Shown piece by piece: positions 43,824 through 53,706 of a stretch of 64,000 nt of DNA; within the stretch, counting starts at the first letter, position 1; every line of letters starts with the position of its first letter. The stretch spans positions 20,206 to 84,205 of the forward strand of contig CAMLIL010000011.1 of assembly GCA_946480015.1 (NCBI GenBank). Reading direction: 5' to 3'. Made by a program: the position numbers and the translations under genes. This stretch comes from an uncultured Oxalobacteraceae bacterium. GTDB lineage: Bacteria; Pseudomonadota; Gammaproteobacteria; Burkholderiales; Burkholderiaceae. The notes below the pieces were generated by a model. It saw nothing but the letters and a program-made list of their open reading frames with translations. It searched no databases and had not been told where the DNA came from.

Positions 43824-44933
43824 ATGCAATTCCAGCCTTGGGACAACCCGATGGGAACCGACGGCTTCGAGTTCGTCGAATACGCCGCGCCGGACCCGAA
43901 AGGGCTGGGCGCCCTGTTCGAGCAAATGGGCTTTTGCGCCATCGCGCGCCACCGCCACAAAGACGTGACGCTGTACCGCCAGGGCGACATCAACTTCATC
44001 ATCAACGCGGAGAAAGATTCGTTCGCGCAACGCTTTGCCCGCAAGCACGGGCCATCGGTGTGCGCCATTGCCATCCGCGTGCAGGACGCGGCCTACGCTT
44101 ACCAGCGCGCGCTGGCCATGGGCGCCTGGGGCTTCGACAACAAGACCGGGCCGATGGAGCTCAACATCCCGGCAATCAAGGGCGTGGGCGATTCCCTGCT
44201 GTACTTTGTCGACCGCTGGCGCGGCAAGGGCAGCGCGCCCGGCGCCATCGGCGATATCAGCATCTACGACGTGGACTTCGTGGCCATTCCCGGCGCCGCC
44301 GCCGCCCCGGCGGGCACCGGCCTGACCTATATCGACCACCTGACCCACAACGTGCACCGCGGGCGCATGAAGGAGTGGGCCGAGTTCTACGAAAACCTGT
44401 TTAATTTCAAGGAAGTACGCTACTTCGACATCGAAGGCAAGCTGACCGGGCTGAAATCCAAGGCGATGACCTCGCCGTGCGGCAAGATTCGCATCCCCAT
44501 CAACGAATCGTCCGACGACAAATCGCAGATTGCCGAATACCTCGACCAGTACCACGGCGAAGGCATCCAGCATATCGCCCTCGGCACGGACGACATTTAC
44601 CGCGCCGTGCAGGGCTTGCGCGAGAACGGTATCGTATTCCAGGACACCATCGACACTTATTACGAGCTGATCGAGCGCCGCCTGCCCGGCCATGGCGAGA
44701 ATGTCGATGAACTGCGCCGCCTGCGCCTGCTGATTGACGGCCACAGCAACGAGAGCGAACGCGAACTGTTGCTGCAAGTCTTCACCCAGACCGTGATCGG
44801 GCCGATCTTCTTTGAAATCATCCAGCGCAAGGGCGACCAGGGCTTTGGCGAAGGCAACTTCCGCGCGCTGTTCGAGTCCATCGAACTGGACCAGATCAAG
44901 CGCGGCGTCCTGCAGGACAAATCGGTCGCATGA
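43824..44933 (+). CDS. hppD: 4-hydroxyphenylpyruvate dioxygenase
   Basis: A 369-residue non-haem iron enzyme that turns 4-hydroxyphenylpyruvate into homogentisate in Tyr breakdown. Two vicinal-oxygen-chelate halves are seen; the iron ligands are His in YIDHLTHNV, His in GIQHIALGT and Glu in FFEIIQRKGDQGFGEGNF. GAGGAG precedes the ATG. It shares its control region with the Lrp-like regulator and is followed by the indolepyruvate oxidoreductase. Confidence 0.97.
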   Translation: MQFQPWDNPMGTDGFEFVEYAAPDPKGLGALFEQMGFCAIARHRHKDVTLYRQGDINFIINAEKDSFAQRFARKHGPSVCAIAIRVQDAAYAYQRALAMGAWGFDNKTGPMELNIPAIKGVGDSLLYFVDRWRGKGSAPGAIGDISIYDVDFVAIPGAAAAPAGTGLTYIDHLTHNVHRGRMKEWAEFYENLFNFKEVRYFDIEGKLTGLKSKAMTSPCGKIRIPINESSDDKSQIAEYLDQYHGEGIQHIALGTDDIYRAVQGLRENGIVFQDTIDTYYELIERRLPGHGENVDELRRLRLLIDGHSNESERELLLQVFTQTVIGPIFFEIIQRKGDQGFGEGNFRALFESIELDQIKRGVLQDKSVA

Positions 44934-45052
44934 CGGCCGGGATTGAGGCACACTGACATGAACGACAGGAGCGGATGGCGGCCACAAGCCGGACCGTCCG
45001 CCGTACAGGCAACCGCCCATCAAGCATTGCCGCAGCCATACGGAGACTGACA

Positions 45053-48000
45053 ATGAATGCACCCGCCGACCGCACCGCGCTACAGGCCGCGCCGGACCCC
45101 GAAATCACGCTCGACGACAAATGGACGCTCGAACGCGGCCGCGCCTTCATGACCGGCACCCAGGCGCTGATCCGCCTGCCCATGCTGCAGCGCGAGCGCG
45201 ACCTGCGCGCCGGCCTGAACACCGCCGGCTACATCACCGGCTACCGCGGTTCGCCCGTCACCTCGGTCGACATGACCGCGATCAAGGCCAAAAAGCACCT
45301 CGACGCGCACCACGTCAAGTTCCACCCCGGCATGAACGAAGACCTGGCCGCGACGGCCGTCTGGGGCACCCAGCAGACCAATCTGTTCAAGGATGCCAAA
45401 TACGACGGCGTGTTCGCCATGTGGTACGGCAAGGGGCCGGGCGTGGACCGCTGCGGCGACGTCTTCAAGCACGCCAACAATGCCGGCAGCGCCAGGTTCG
45501 GCGGCGTGCTGGTGGTGGCCGGCGACGACCACGCCGCCAAATCCTCCTCCACCGCGCACCAGAGCGACCACATCCTCAACGCCTGCGGCATTCCGGTGCT
45601 GTACCCGTCGTCGGTGCAGGAATACATCGACTACGGCCTGCACGCCTGGGCCATGAGCCGCTACACCGGGCTGTGGGTGTCGATGAAATGCGTCACCGAC
45701 ATCATCGAGTCTGGCGCCGTGATCGACTTCGACCCGGAGCGCGTGCAGATCGTCACGCCGACCGATTTCACGCTGCCCGAGGGCGGGCTGAACATCCGCT
45801 GGCCCGACACCGTACTCGACATGGAAGTGCGGATGAACAGCTACAAGTGGTACGCGGCGCTGGCGTACGCGCGCGCCAACCGGCTCAACCGGATCATCTG
45901 GGACAGCCCGCACGCGCGCATCGGCATCATCACCGCCGGCAAATCGTACCTGGACACCCGCCAGGCCCTGGCCGACCTGGGCATCGACGAGCGCACCGCC
46001 GCCGACATCGGCATCCGCCTGTACAAGATCGGCATGACCTGGCCGCTCGAAGCCGAAGGCGTGCAGCACTTCGCGCGCGGGCTGGACGAAATCATCGTGG
46101 TCGAGGAAAAGCGCCAGATCCTCGAATACGCGCTCAAGGAAGAGCTGTACAACCTGCCCGACAGCCAGCGCCCGCGCGTGGTCGGCAAGTTCGACGACAC
46201 CGGCGAATGGTCCAACAAGGGCGGGGCGGGGCACGGCGACTGGCTGCTGCCGGCCACCTACGAACTCAATCCTGCGCAGATCGCGCGCGCCATCGCCAGC
46301 CGCCTGTCGCACTACTGCGCCGGCCACCCGGTCGAGCAGCGCGTCAAGGAACGCGTGGCCTACCTCGAAGCCAAGGAACTGGTGCTCAAGAACGTCAGCG
46401 CCAAGCCCAATGCGCAAACCGACCGCACGCCTTTCTTCTGCTCCGGCTGCCCGCACAATACCTCGACCAAGGTGCCGGAAGGCTCGCGCGCGCTGGCCGG
46501 CATCGGCTGCCACTACATGGTGCTGTGGATGGACCGCGAAACCTCGACCTTCACCCACATGGGCGGCGAGGGCGTGACCTGGGTCGGCCAAGCCCCGTTC
46601 ACCAACGAAAAGCACGTGTTCACCAACCTCGGCGACGGCACCTATTTCCACTCCGGGCTGCTGGCGATCCGCGCGGCGGTCGCGGCCAACGTCAACATCA
46701 CCTACAAGATCCTGTTCAACGACGCCGTCGCCATGACCGGCGGCCAGGCCTTCGACGGCCCGCTCGATCCCGGCATGATCAGCCGCCAGATCGCCGCCGA
46801 GGGTGTCACGCCCATCATCGTCGTCACCGACGACCCCGGCAAATACCCGGACGACTACAAATGGGCCGAAGGCGTCACCGTGCGCCACCGCAGCGAACTG
46901 ATGGACGTGCAGCGCGAACTGCGCGACCAGCCGGGCGTGTCGGCCATGATCTACGACCAGACCTGCGCGTCCGAAAAGCGCCGCCGCAGGAAGCGCAACG
47001 AGTATCCCGATCCGGCCAAGCGCGCCGTCATCAACGAAGCCGTGTGCGAGGGCTGCGGCGACTGCTCGGTGCAGTCGAACTGCCTGTCGGTCGAGCCGCT
47101 GGAAACCGAACTGGGGCGCAAGCGCCAGATCAACCAGTCGTCCTGCAACAAGGATTTTTCGTGCGTGACCGGCTTTTGCCCAAGCTTCGTGACGGTGGAA
47201 GGCGGCGCGCTCAAAAAGCCGGACAAGCCGGCCACCAGCGCCGCCGCGCCGCCGGTTCTGCCGCAGCCTGAACTGCCGTCCACCGCCCGGCCGTATGGCA
47301 TTCTGGTGACCGGGATCGGCGGCACCGGCGTGGTCACCATCGGCCAGATCCTGGCGATGGCCGCGCATGTGGAAGGCAAGGGCGCGGTGGTGCTCGACAT
47401 GAGCGGGCTGGCGCAAAAAGGCGGCCCGGTGATGTCGCACGTGCGCCTGGCCGACCGGCAGTCCGACCTGCACTCCACCCGCGTGGGCACCGGCAGCGCC
47501 GACCTGGTGATCGGCTGCGACCTGATCGTCACCGCCAGCCGCGATGCGCTCACCCGCATGGGCGAAGGGCGCACCTGGGCCGCGATCAACTCGACCGGCA
47601 CCTCGACAGCGGCATTCGTCAAGAATCCGGACTGGCAGTTCCCTGGCGATGCGTCGCAGACGGAGATCGTCAAGGCCTGCGGCAGCGGACGCGTGGACTT
47701 CGTCGACGCCGGCAAGATCGCCACCGATCTGATGGGCGACTCCATCGCCACCAATATGTTCATGCTCGGCTACGCCTGGCAGAAAGGCCGTGTGCCGCTG
47801 TCGGAAGCGGCGATCATGAAGGCGATCGAATTGAACGGCGTGTCGGTCAACTTCAACAAGGCGGCCTTCACGTGGGGCCGTGGGGCCGCGCACGACCTGG
47901 CCTCGGTGGTGCGCCTGACCACCCCGGGGAAGGTGATCGAATTCAAGCGCGCGCAGTCGTTCGATGACATCGTCAAGCGCCGCGTGGAACTGCTGACGGC

Positions 48001-48616
48001 GTACCAGAACGAAGCCTACGCCGCCCAGTACCGCGGCTTTGTCGAACAGGTGCGCACGGCCGAGGCCAAGCTGGGGCAGGGCACGCGCCTGTCGGAAGCG
48101 GTGGCGCGCTATCTCTACAAGCTGATGGCCTACAAGGACGAATACGAAGTGGCGCGCCTGTACACCGATGCTGCCTTCAAGGAGAAAATCGCCGGCATGT
48201 TCGAGGGCGGCATCACGCTCAAGTTCCATCTGGCGCCGCCGCTGCTGGCCAGGCGCGACAAGGACGGGCACCTGGTCAAGCAGGAGTTCGGCCCGTGGAT
48301 GATGAAGGCGTTCGGCGTGCTGGCCAGGCTGAAGGGCCTGCGCGGCACCGCGCTCGACATCTTCGGCTACACGGCTGAACGCAGGATGGAGCGGGCGCTG
48401 GTCAAGGAGTACCGCGACACCGTCGCCGGACTGCTGCCGCGGCTGACGGCGGACAATCTGGCGCAGGCCGTTGCCATCGCCAGCATCCCGGAAGGCATCC
48501 GCGGTTATGGTCACGTGAAGGAGCGCCATCTGAAGGCGGCCAAGCAGAAAGAAGCATCGCTGCTCGCTTCGTTCGGCGAACCGGCGGTACTCGCGAAGGC
48601 GGGTGCCCACACCTAG
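45053..48616 (+). CDS. indolepyruvate ferredoxin oxidoreductase, fused type
   Basis: A 1187-residue protein joining the alpha (thiamine pyrophosphate) and beta/gamma parts of 2-ketoacid oxidoreductases. N-terminal pyruvate-oxidoreductase part includes AGYITGYRGSPVTSVD; the TPP part has GEGVTWVGQAPF and YKILFNDAVAMTGGQAFDGP; an iron-sulfur Cys cluster CEGCGDCSVQSNC lies near residue 665; the gamma part starts GILVTGIGGTGVVTIG. It oxidises aryl-pyruvates to acyl-CoA. The ATG at 45053 has GGAGA upstream. Beside hppD it forms an aromatic amino acid catabolic unit. Confidence 0.93.
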   Translation: MNAPADRTALQAAPDPEITLDDKWTLERGRAFMTGTQALIRLPMLQRERDLRAGLNTAGYITGYRGSPVTSVDMTAIKAKKHLDAHHVKFHPGMNEDLAATAVWGTQQTNLFKDAKYDGVFAMWYGKGPGVDRCGDVFKHANNAGSARFGGVLVVAGDDHAAKSSSTAHQSDHILNACGIPVLYPSSVQEYIDYGLHAWAMSRYTGLWVSMKCVTDIIESGAVIDFDPERVQIVTPTDFTLPEGGLNIRWPDTVLDMEVRMNSYKWYAALAYARANRLNRIIWDSPHARIGIITAGKSYLDTRQALADLGIDERTAADIGIRLYKIGMTWPLEAEGVQHFARGLDEIIVVEEKRQILEYALKEELYNLPDSQRPRVVGKFDDTGEWSNKGGAGHGDWLLPATYELNPAQIARAIASRLSHYCAGHPVEQRVKERVAYLEAKELVLKNVSAKPNAQTDRTPFFCSGCPHNTSTKVPEGSRALAGIGCHYMVLWMDRETSTFTHMGGEGVTWVGQAPFTNEKHVFTNLGDGTYFHSGLLAIRAAVAANVNITYKILFNDAVAMTGGQAFDGPLDPGMISRQIAAEGVTPIIVVTDDPGKYPDDYKWAEGVTVRHRSELMDVQRELRDQPGVSAMIYDQTCASEKRRRRKRNEYPDPAKRAVINEAVCEGCGDCSVQSNCLSVEPLETELGRKRQINQSSCNKDFSCVTGFCPSFVTVEGGALKKPDKPATSAAAPPVLPQPELPSTARPYGILVTGIGGTGVVTIGQILAMAAHVEGKGAVVLDMSGLAQKGGPVMSHVRLADRQSDLHSTRVGTGSADLVIGCDLIVTASRDALTRMGEGRTWAAINSTGTSTAAFVKNPDWQFPGDASQTEIVKACGSGRVDFVDAGKIATDLMGDSIATNMFMLGYAWQKGRVPLSEAAIMKAIELNGVSVNFNKAAFTWGRGAAHDLASVVRLTTPGKVIEFKRAQSFDDIVKRRVELLTAYQNEAYAAQYRGFVEQVRTAEAKLGQGTRLSEAVARYLYKLMAYKDEYEVARLYTDAAFKEKIAGMFEGGITLKFHLAPPLLARRDKDGHLVKQEFGPWMMKAFGVLARLKGLRGTALDIFGYTAERRMERALVKEYRDTVAGLLPRLTADNLAQAVAIASIPEGIRGYGHVKERHLKAAKQKEASLLASFGEPAVLAKAGAHT

Positions 48617-48692
48617 CACGCGCGCCCGCCCGCTACTGTACTATGTCGCGTGTTCCCGCCTTCGCGCGAACGCCGACCATACAAGGAACGTG

Positions 48693-49085
48693 ATGAACAC
48701 CGCCAAAGGCACCTTCGACGTCAAACTCCAGCCACCTCCGCGCGGCGAAGGCGGGGGCCGCCTGGCGGTCGGCCGCATGCTGATCGACAAGCAGTTCAGC
48801 GGCGACTTCACCGGCGTTGGGCAGGGCGAGATGCTCTCGGCCGGCAACCCAGCCGCCGGCTCGGCCGCCTACGTCGCCATCGATCACATCACCGGCACCA
48901 TCGGCGACAAGCACGGCAGCTTCGCGCTGCAGCACGTGGGCGTGCTCGATCAGGGCGACAGCAGGCTCTCCATCGTCATCGTGCCCGGCTCGGGCACCGG
49001 CGACTTTGCCGGCATCAAGGGTGAACTCAAGCTCGACATCGTCGGCGGCGCGCACCACTACACGCTCGAATACACCCTGCCGTAA
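48693..49085 (+). CDS. DUF3224 domain protein
   Basis: A 130-residue protein of the allene-oxide-cyclase-like barrel fold (GTFDVKLQPPPRGE, RMLIDKQFSGDFTGVGQGEM, GSFALQHVGVLDQGDSRLSI, GTGDFAGIKGELKLDI). Family function is unknown. AAGGAA precedes the ATG. Confidence 0.85.
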   Translation: MNTAKGTFDVKLQPPPRGEGGGRLAVGRMLIDKQFSGDFTGVGQGEMLSAGNPAAGSAAYVAIDHITGTIGDKHGSFALQHVGVLDQGDSRLSIVIVPGSGTGDFAGIKGELKLDIVGGAHHYTLEYTLP

Positions 49086-49166
49086 CGCCGCACCGCTCCG
49101 GGCATGGCAAACAAGGCAATATGGAGACGCATATAATTTCCGTTCCTGTATTTGTCTGGATGTCGC

Positions 49167-49388
49167 ATGCCGCTTCGTTCCGTCCTCCTGCCGCGCCGCG
49201 AAAGCACGCTGGCGCCAGGCTCGCTGGAATCGCACCAGCGCCTGACGGTGCAGGGCAAGTGGAGCGCCGAAGCGCGCACGCTGGGCAAAGGCGCGCTGTT
49301 CGTGCCGATCGCCCAGCCCAAGGCGCGCCTGGTGATGGCACTGCTCGAGCCAACCGCGCCCGACTCGCGGGTGGAAATGCGCTGGAAC
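49167..49388 (+). pseudogene. C-terminal remnant of an M14-type zinc carboxypeptidase
   Basis: The frame reads RLTVQGKWSAEARTLGKGAL then FVPIAQPKARLVMALLEPTAPDS, a stretch I know from the C-terminal part of exported M14 carboxypeptidases, where it is normally followed by WGFFN-type sequence. Here it breaks after DSRVEMRWNG and runs into DNA that codes on the other strand for a toxin-like protein. No catalytic domain remains. Confidence 0.6.
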
Positions 49389-49391
49389 GGC

Positions 49392-49847
49392 CTAGCGCAG
49401 CGTTTCTACAAGAGGAATATGGCTGGGACCTATACCGCCTTGGGACGCGGTCCATTTCACAAACGTCGGCGGAATGCCAGTGGCAAACGGTACCGACTGA
49501 AGAAAGGTTCTCGCACATTTAATTCGCACGGTCCATGATTGGCCACCAGCATGCCCGGCCTGCGCGCCACGATCGGGTTCGTGTCCATGCACGTGCCATG
49601 GTATGCCTTCGGTATCGATCCAATCAAATTTGAACCCGTATTGGGTGCGTGGTTCCGCAACAAACGTATTTCTGACCCCATGCGGTATCAGCGAAAGCAA
49701 CTCATTACACTTTTCACCAGCATATATGCGCCCGTTAAAGAGCAGTGCTTCAAATTCGCTCTTTGTTGCCCTTGTTGGCCGCGGCAATCCCGCCGAAACC
49801 CATTGATCGACGCCAAAAAGTGCGGCCAGTCCAATTGCCTCATTCAT
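49392..49847 (-). CDS. polymorphic toxin type 30-like domain protein, probably a remnant
   Basis: A 151-residue frame with GGAG six bases before ATG 49847. VDQWVSAGLPRPTRATKSEF, GVRNTFVAEP, the core YGFKFDWIDTEGIPWHVHGH EPD, and the C-terminal SHIPL recall the type 30 toxin domain found at the ends of polymorphic toxins. Upstream, 50026-49900 reads MVTRYDWPKVQGKML and ANSWE in another frame, so the gene may have lost its N-terminal part by frameshift. It has no neighbouring secretion or immunity gene. Activity is doubtful. Confidence 0.55.
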   Translation of the reverse strand: MNEAIGLAALFGVDQWVSAGLPRPTRATKSEFEALLFNGRIYAGEKCNELLSLIPHGVRNTFVAEPRTQYGFKFDWIDTEGIPWHVHGHEPDRGAQAGHAGGQSWTVRIKCARTFLQSVPFATGIPPTFVKWTASQGGIGPSHIPLVETLR

Positions 49848-50099
49848 ATGAGTCTCCAGGCTATAGTAAGAAATATCATCATATTGATTTCCCAACTGTT
49901 CGCAATCGAAATTGCATATCCTGTACTTGCAGAGCCCTTGGCACCGCGCCGTACTGCTGGGAAGTGATCGGCCAGCGCCGCGAGCATTTTCCCCTGAACT
50001 TTGGGCCAGTCGTATCGAGTCACCATTGTCGACAAGTAGACGTACAATTAAGCTTGAAAGATGCTTAACGTTACGACGGTCCAACCAGGGGAGAACCGC

Positions 50100-51182
50100 A
50101 TGTGTTTACATCCGCACCACCACCATCGTCCGCATTCGATTTTCTGCATCATCCCGCCGCATATTCTTGTCAATATTGCCAAGAACGGCTCGCCGCAGCA
50201 GCGTGCGCGCGCGCTGGACACGCTGTCGGCCGACTCCTCGGTGCGCCAGTTCCGCGCCACCGTGGCCACCGCCCGCGCGTTCAGCCCACAGCGGGCCAAC
50301 GCCATGCCGGGCACCCAGCCCACTTTGCAGCGCACCGTCTACAGCGCCACACATGAAGAAACCCTGCCCGGCAACGTGGTTCGGCTGGAGGGCGCGCCCG
50401 CTGCCGACGACCTGGCCGTCAATGAAGCCTACGACGGCCTGGGCGCCACCTTCGATTTCTTCCTGAAGGAACTGCAGCGCAACTCGATCGACAATGCCGG
50501 CATGCCGCTGCTGGCCACCGTGCACTTCGGCCAGGACTATGACAACGCCTTCTGGAACGGCCAGCAGATGGTGTTCGGCGACGGCGACACCACGCTGTTC
50601 AACCGTTTCACCATTTCGCTCGACGTGATCGGCCACGAGCTGACCCATGGCGTGACCGAATTCGAGTCCGGGCTGGCCTATCAGGGCCAGTCGGGCGCGC
50701 TGAACGAGTCCATTTCCGACGTGTTCGGTTCGCTGATCAAGCAATACGCCTTGCAGCAAAGTGCCGAGCAGGCCGACTGGCTGATCGGCGCCGAGCTGCT
50801 GGTGCCGGGGCCGGGACGCACCGCGCTGCGCTCGATGAAAGCGCCGGGCACCGCCTACGACGACGCGGTGCTGGGCAAGGACCCGCAGCCGGCGCACATG
50901 AAGCAGTTCGTGCACACGGTGCAGGATAACGGCGGCGTGCACATCAATTCCGGCATCCCGAACCATGCGTTTTACCTGGCCGCGACCGCGCTGGGCGGCA
51001 ATGCCTGGGAAAAAGCCGGCCGCATCTGGTACGACGCCTTGCTCGACCCTCATCTCAAGAGCAACGCCTCGTTTCGCGCTTTCGCAAAGTTGACTGTAGC
51101 CAATGCCGATAAGCTCTACGGAGCCGCCAGCGACGAAACCGGGGCCGTGCGACAGGCATGGCACAGCGTCGGCGTTCTCTGA
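50100..51182 (+). CDS. protealysin-like M4 family metallopeptidase
   Basis: A 360-residue protease precursor without a signal peptide. The short propeptide has FCIIPPHILVNIAKNG, the protealysin-type PPL-like motif. The catalytic part has HELTHGVTEFESGL (zinc His pair and Glu), NESISDVFGSLIKQY (third ligand) and GGVHINSGIPNHAFYLAA (transition-state His). The ATG at 50100 has GGGGAG upstream; an earlier in-frame start at 50061 is less likely. It is followed by an emfourin-like inhibitor gene, the standard protealysin operon. Confidence 0.93.
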   Translation: MCLHPHHHHRPHSIFCIIPPHILVNIAKNGSPQQRARALDTLSADSSVRQFRATVATARAFSPQRANAMPGTQPTLQRTVYSATHEETLPGNVVRLEGAPAADDLAVNEAYDGLGATFDFFLKELQRNSIDNAGMPLLATVHFGQDYDNAFWNGQQMVFGDGDTTLFNRFTISLDVIGHELTHGVTEFESGLAYQGQSGALNESISDVFGSLIKQYALQQSAEQADWLIGAELLVPGPGRTALRSMKAPGTAYDDAVLGKDPQPAHMKQFVHTVQDNGGVHINSGIPNHAFYLAATALGGNAWEKAGRIWYDALLDPHLKSNASFRAFAKLTVANADKLYGAASDETGAVRQAWHSVGVL

Positions 51183-51234
51183 CAGCGGCCGGTGAGTACG
51201 CGGCTCGCCGGGCGCGCACTTACAAGGACCAGCC

Positions 51235-51537
51235 ATGCATATTGAATTACACACGGAGGGCGGATTTGCCGCCATTCCCGGCTTGACCCGGCCGATCGTG
51301 CTCGACGACGTGGCCGCCAGCGCCGCCGACAGCGGCACCCTGGACGCGCTGGTCGATGCGGCGCTGGCGGAACAGCGCAGCGCGGCGGCGGCACCGCGCA
51401 ATTTCCCCGATGCGCGTTCCTACCGGCTCAGCATCGAGCGCAACGGCAGGCACGACCTGTTGTCCGCCAGCGACGCCCAGGTGCCGCCGGCGTTCAAGGC
51501 ATTGATGCAATTTGTGAAACGGCACGGCCATCGCTAA
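51235..51537 (+). CDS. emfourin-like inhibitor of the M4 protease
   Basis: A 100-residue cytoplasmic protein (MHIELHTEGGFAAIPGLTRP, RSYRLSIERNGRHDLLSASD, PPAFKALMQFVKRHG). Its size, pattern and place 52 bases after the protealysin-like gene fit emfourin (M4in), the proteinaceous inhibitor encoded with protealysins. It would keep the protease silent inside the cell. Confidence 0.85.
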   Translation: MHIELHTEGGFAAIPGLTRPIVLDDVAASAADSGTLDALVDAALAEQRSAAAAPRNFPDARSYRLSIERNGRHDLLSASDAQVPPAFKALMQFVKRHGHR

Positions 51538-51547
51538 GCCCCCGGTC

Positions 51548-51567
51548 GTCCTCGCGAACGCGGGGGG
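51548..51567. repeat. REP-like imperfect palindrome, second copy
   Basis: GTCCTCGCG-AA-CGCGGGG repeats the 18 bases at 25682-25699 exactly. It lies between the convergent emfourin-like and ttcA genes, ten bases after the former's stop. Confidence 0.55.
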
Positions 51568-51576
51568 CGACAGCGC

Positions 51577-52479
51577 TCATTCCTGCTGCAAACGAATCGT
51601 GCCGACACCGGTTGGCGTCGAGCACGGTTCCTCATCAAACGCGATGTCTCCCAGCGGGCTGGCCACGCCATCGGCCTGCAAATCCTTGAAACCGAACAGG
51701 TCGCGGTCCATCAGGTGGCTCGGCACCACGGTCGACAGCGACGAGAAAATACTCTCCACCCGGCCCGGATACTTCTTTTCCCATTCGCGCATCAAGCCCT
51801 TGATCTGCTTGCGCTGCAGGTTTTCCTGCGAGCCGCACAGGTCGCAGGGAATAATCGGGAAGCCTTTGACCTCCGCATAGCGCTCGGTATCGGATTCCTT
51901 CACGTACGCCATCGGGCGGATCACGATGTGCTTGCCGTCATCCGATTGCAGCTTGGCCGGCATGCCTTTCAATTTCCCGCCAAAGAACATATTCAGGAAA
52001 AAGGTTTCGAGGATGTCGTCGCGGTGGTGGCCCAGGGCGATCTTGTTGCAGCCCAGTTCGTCGGCCACGCGGTACAAAATGCCGCGGCGCAGGCGCGAGC
52101 AGAGCGAGCAGGTGGTCTTGCCTTCCGGGATCAAGCGCTTGACGATGCTGTAGGTGTCCTGGTTTTCAATGTGAAAGGGCACGCCCAGCTTGGTCAAATA
52201 GGCCGGCAGGATATCGGCCGGGAAGTTGGGCTGCTTCTGGTCGAGGTTGACGGCCACGATGTCGAACTGGATCGGGGCGCGCTCGCGCAAGGTCATGAGA
52301 ATATCCAGCAAGGCGTAGCTATCCTTGCCGCCGGACAGGCACACCATCACCTTGTCGCCATCCTCGATCATGTTGAAGTCGCCAATGGCCTGGCCGACCA
52401 GGCGGCACAAACGCTTGTGCAGTTTGTTGTTTTCGTAGGCGACCTTGTCGTCGCTGCGTTCGATGACCGCCTCGCTCAT
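51577..52479 (-). CDS. ttcA: tRNA 2-thiocytidine(32) synthetase
   Basis: A 300-residue iron-sulfur enzyme that thiolates C32 in some tRNAs. The PP-loop [12 protein letters not shown] is at about residues 48-59; the Cys pair [12 protein letters not shown] binds the 4Fe-4S cluster and [16 protein letters not shown] follows. The start [11 protein letters not shown] overlaps the folB stop by four bases, though the frame is open far upstream. Confidence 0.95.
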   Translation of the reverse strand: MSEAVIERSDDKVAYENNKLHKRLCRLVGQAIGDFNMIEDGDKVMVCLSGGKDSYALLDILMTLRERAPIQFDIVAVNLDQKQPNFPADILPAYLTKLGVPFHIENQDTYSIVKRLIPEGKTTCSLCSRLRRGILYRVADELGCNKIALGHHRDDILETFFLNMFFGGKLKGMPAKLQSDDGKHIVIRPMAYVKESDTERYAEVKGFPIIPCDLCGSQENLQRKQIKGLMREWEKKYPGRVESIFSSLSTVVPSHLMDRDLFGFKDLQADGVASPLGDIAFDEEPCSTPTGVGTIRLQQE

Positions 52480-52874
52480 GCTGCTTCCTTGATCTGAAAT
52501 ACTTCCACGCCCACGCCTTCGCAGTCGGGATACACATCCGGTTTCATGGTCGATACCCGCACCGCCCGTACCAGCGGATGGGCCAGCATGGCGCGCACCA
52601 CATCGTCGCACAGGGTTTCCTGCAGGTGGACGTGGCCCTGGGCCATGCGGCGCGCGATGGTTTCGCGCATGAAATCGTAGTCGACCACTTCGTGCAATTG
52701 ATCTTCGCGCGGGGTCGACAGGGCCAGCGGAATGTACAGGTCGACATTGATCAGCACGCGCTGCTCGCCCTTCTTTTCGAAATCGTGCACGCCGATGTTG
52801 ATCATGACTTCATAGTTGCGCAGAAACAGGCGGCGGCAGCCGGCGAGCGATGGATGGGACAGGGCGGACAGCAT
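52476..52874 (-). CDS. folB: dihydroneopterin aldolase
   Basis: A 132-residue enzyme of folate synthesis. The core starts [20 protein letters not shown], with the acidic [11 protein letters not shown] and Lys region [20 protein letters not shown]. It lies between the SDR gene upstream (26 bases) and ttcA downstream. Confidence 0.92.
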   Translation of the reverse strand: MLSALSHPSLAGCRRLFLRNYEVMINIGVHDFEKKGEQRVLINVDLYIPLALSTPREDQLHEVVDYDFMRETIARRMAQGHVHLQETLCDDVVRAMLAHPLVRAVRVSTMKPDVYPDCEGVGVEVFQIKEAA

Positions 52875-52900
52875 AGAAAACTTTCGAAAATGAAGAGGAG

Positions 52901-53668
52901 TTATTTGGTCAGGAACATGACGTCGCGCGCCAGCGGCAGCAGATGCTGGCCGCCATCGACCAGCAAGGTGGTGCCGGTGACGGCGCGCGCGCGGGCCAGG
53001 TAGCAGACCGCGTCGGCAATGTCTTGCGGGTCGCTGGAGCGCCCCAGCGGGGTTGCCCGATGCGCCTGTGCAAAACCGTCCGGGCTCTGGTCGCCCGACA
53101 CCATGGTCAGGCCGGGCGACAGGCCCACCACGCGCACGCGCGGCGCCAGCGCCTGGGCCAGCATGGTGGTGGCGGTTTTCAGCGCGGCTTTGGACAGCGT
53201 GTACGACAGAAAATCGGGATTGAGATTGTCCAGCTTCTGGTCGAGCAGGTTGATCACCACGGCCTGCTGCCCGTCGGGAGTGGCCGCATGCAGGGCCTGG
53301 GCCAGCAGCAGCGGGGCGCCCAGGTTGGCCTGCATCAAAGTCGTCAGCAGGGAAGGCGAAAACGCCGTGGCGCTGTCGAATTCGAATTGCGCGGCGTTGT
53401 TGACCACGCAGCCCAGCGGGCCCAGCGCTTCAATCGCGCGCGCCACCAGCAGGCGCGTGGCCGCTTCGTCGCCCAGATCGCATTGCAGCAGCGCGGCGCG
53501 GCGGCCGAGCGCGCGGACGGCGTCGGCGGTGTCCTGCGCTTCGCGCGCCGAGTGGCGGTAATGCACGGCCACGTCCCAGCCGGCCGCCGCCAGAGCGAGC
53601 GCGATGGCGCGGCCGATGCGTTTGCCCGCGCCGGTAACTAATGCGGTCTGATGGGTGGTTCCCTGCAT
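52901..53668 (-). CDS. SDR-family reductase, pteridine-reductase-like (FolM type)
   Basis: A 255-residue SDR. TGAGKRIGRAIALALAAAGW is the cofactor site; Arg after Gly-Lys suggests NADPH. VNNAAQFEFDS and YTLSKAALKTAT (Tyr-x3-Lys) are the catalytic parts, and LLVDGGQHL closes the fold. Being next to folB it is probably a dihydromonapterin/pteridine reductase; that substrate is inferred from context. Confidence 0.88.
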   Translation of the reverse strand: MQGTTHQTALVTGAGKRIGRAIALALAAAGWDVAVHYRHSAREAQDTADAVRALGRRAALLQCDLGDEAATRLLVARAIEALGPLGCVVNNAAQFEFDSATAFSPSLLTTLMQANLGAPLLLAQALHAATPDGQQAVVINLLDQKLDNLNPDFLSYTLSKAALKTATTMLAQALAPRVRVVGLSPGLTMVSGDQSPDGFAQAHRATPLGRSSDPQDIADAVCYLARARAVTGTTLLVDGGQHLLPLARDVMFLTK

Positions 53669-53706
53669 GATTGTTGATAGTGTCCCGTTGTGGCTACAAT
53701 GCCGGA

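Noticed and set aside
45080..48619. An 1179-codon open frame opposite the indolepyruvate oxidoreductase
   Set aside because: Same cause: a mirror of strong third-position G/C bias. No binding site or family likeness.
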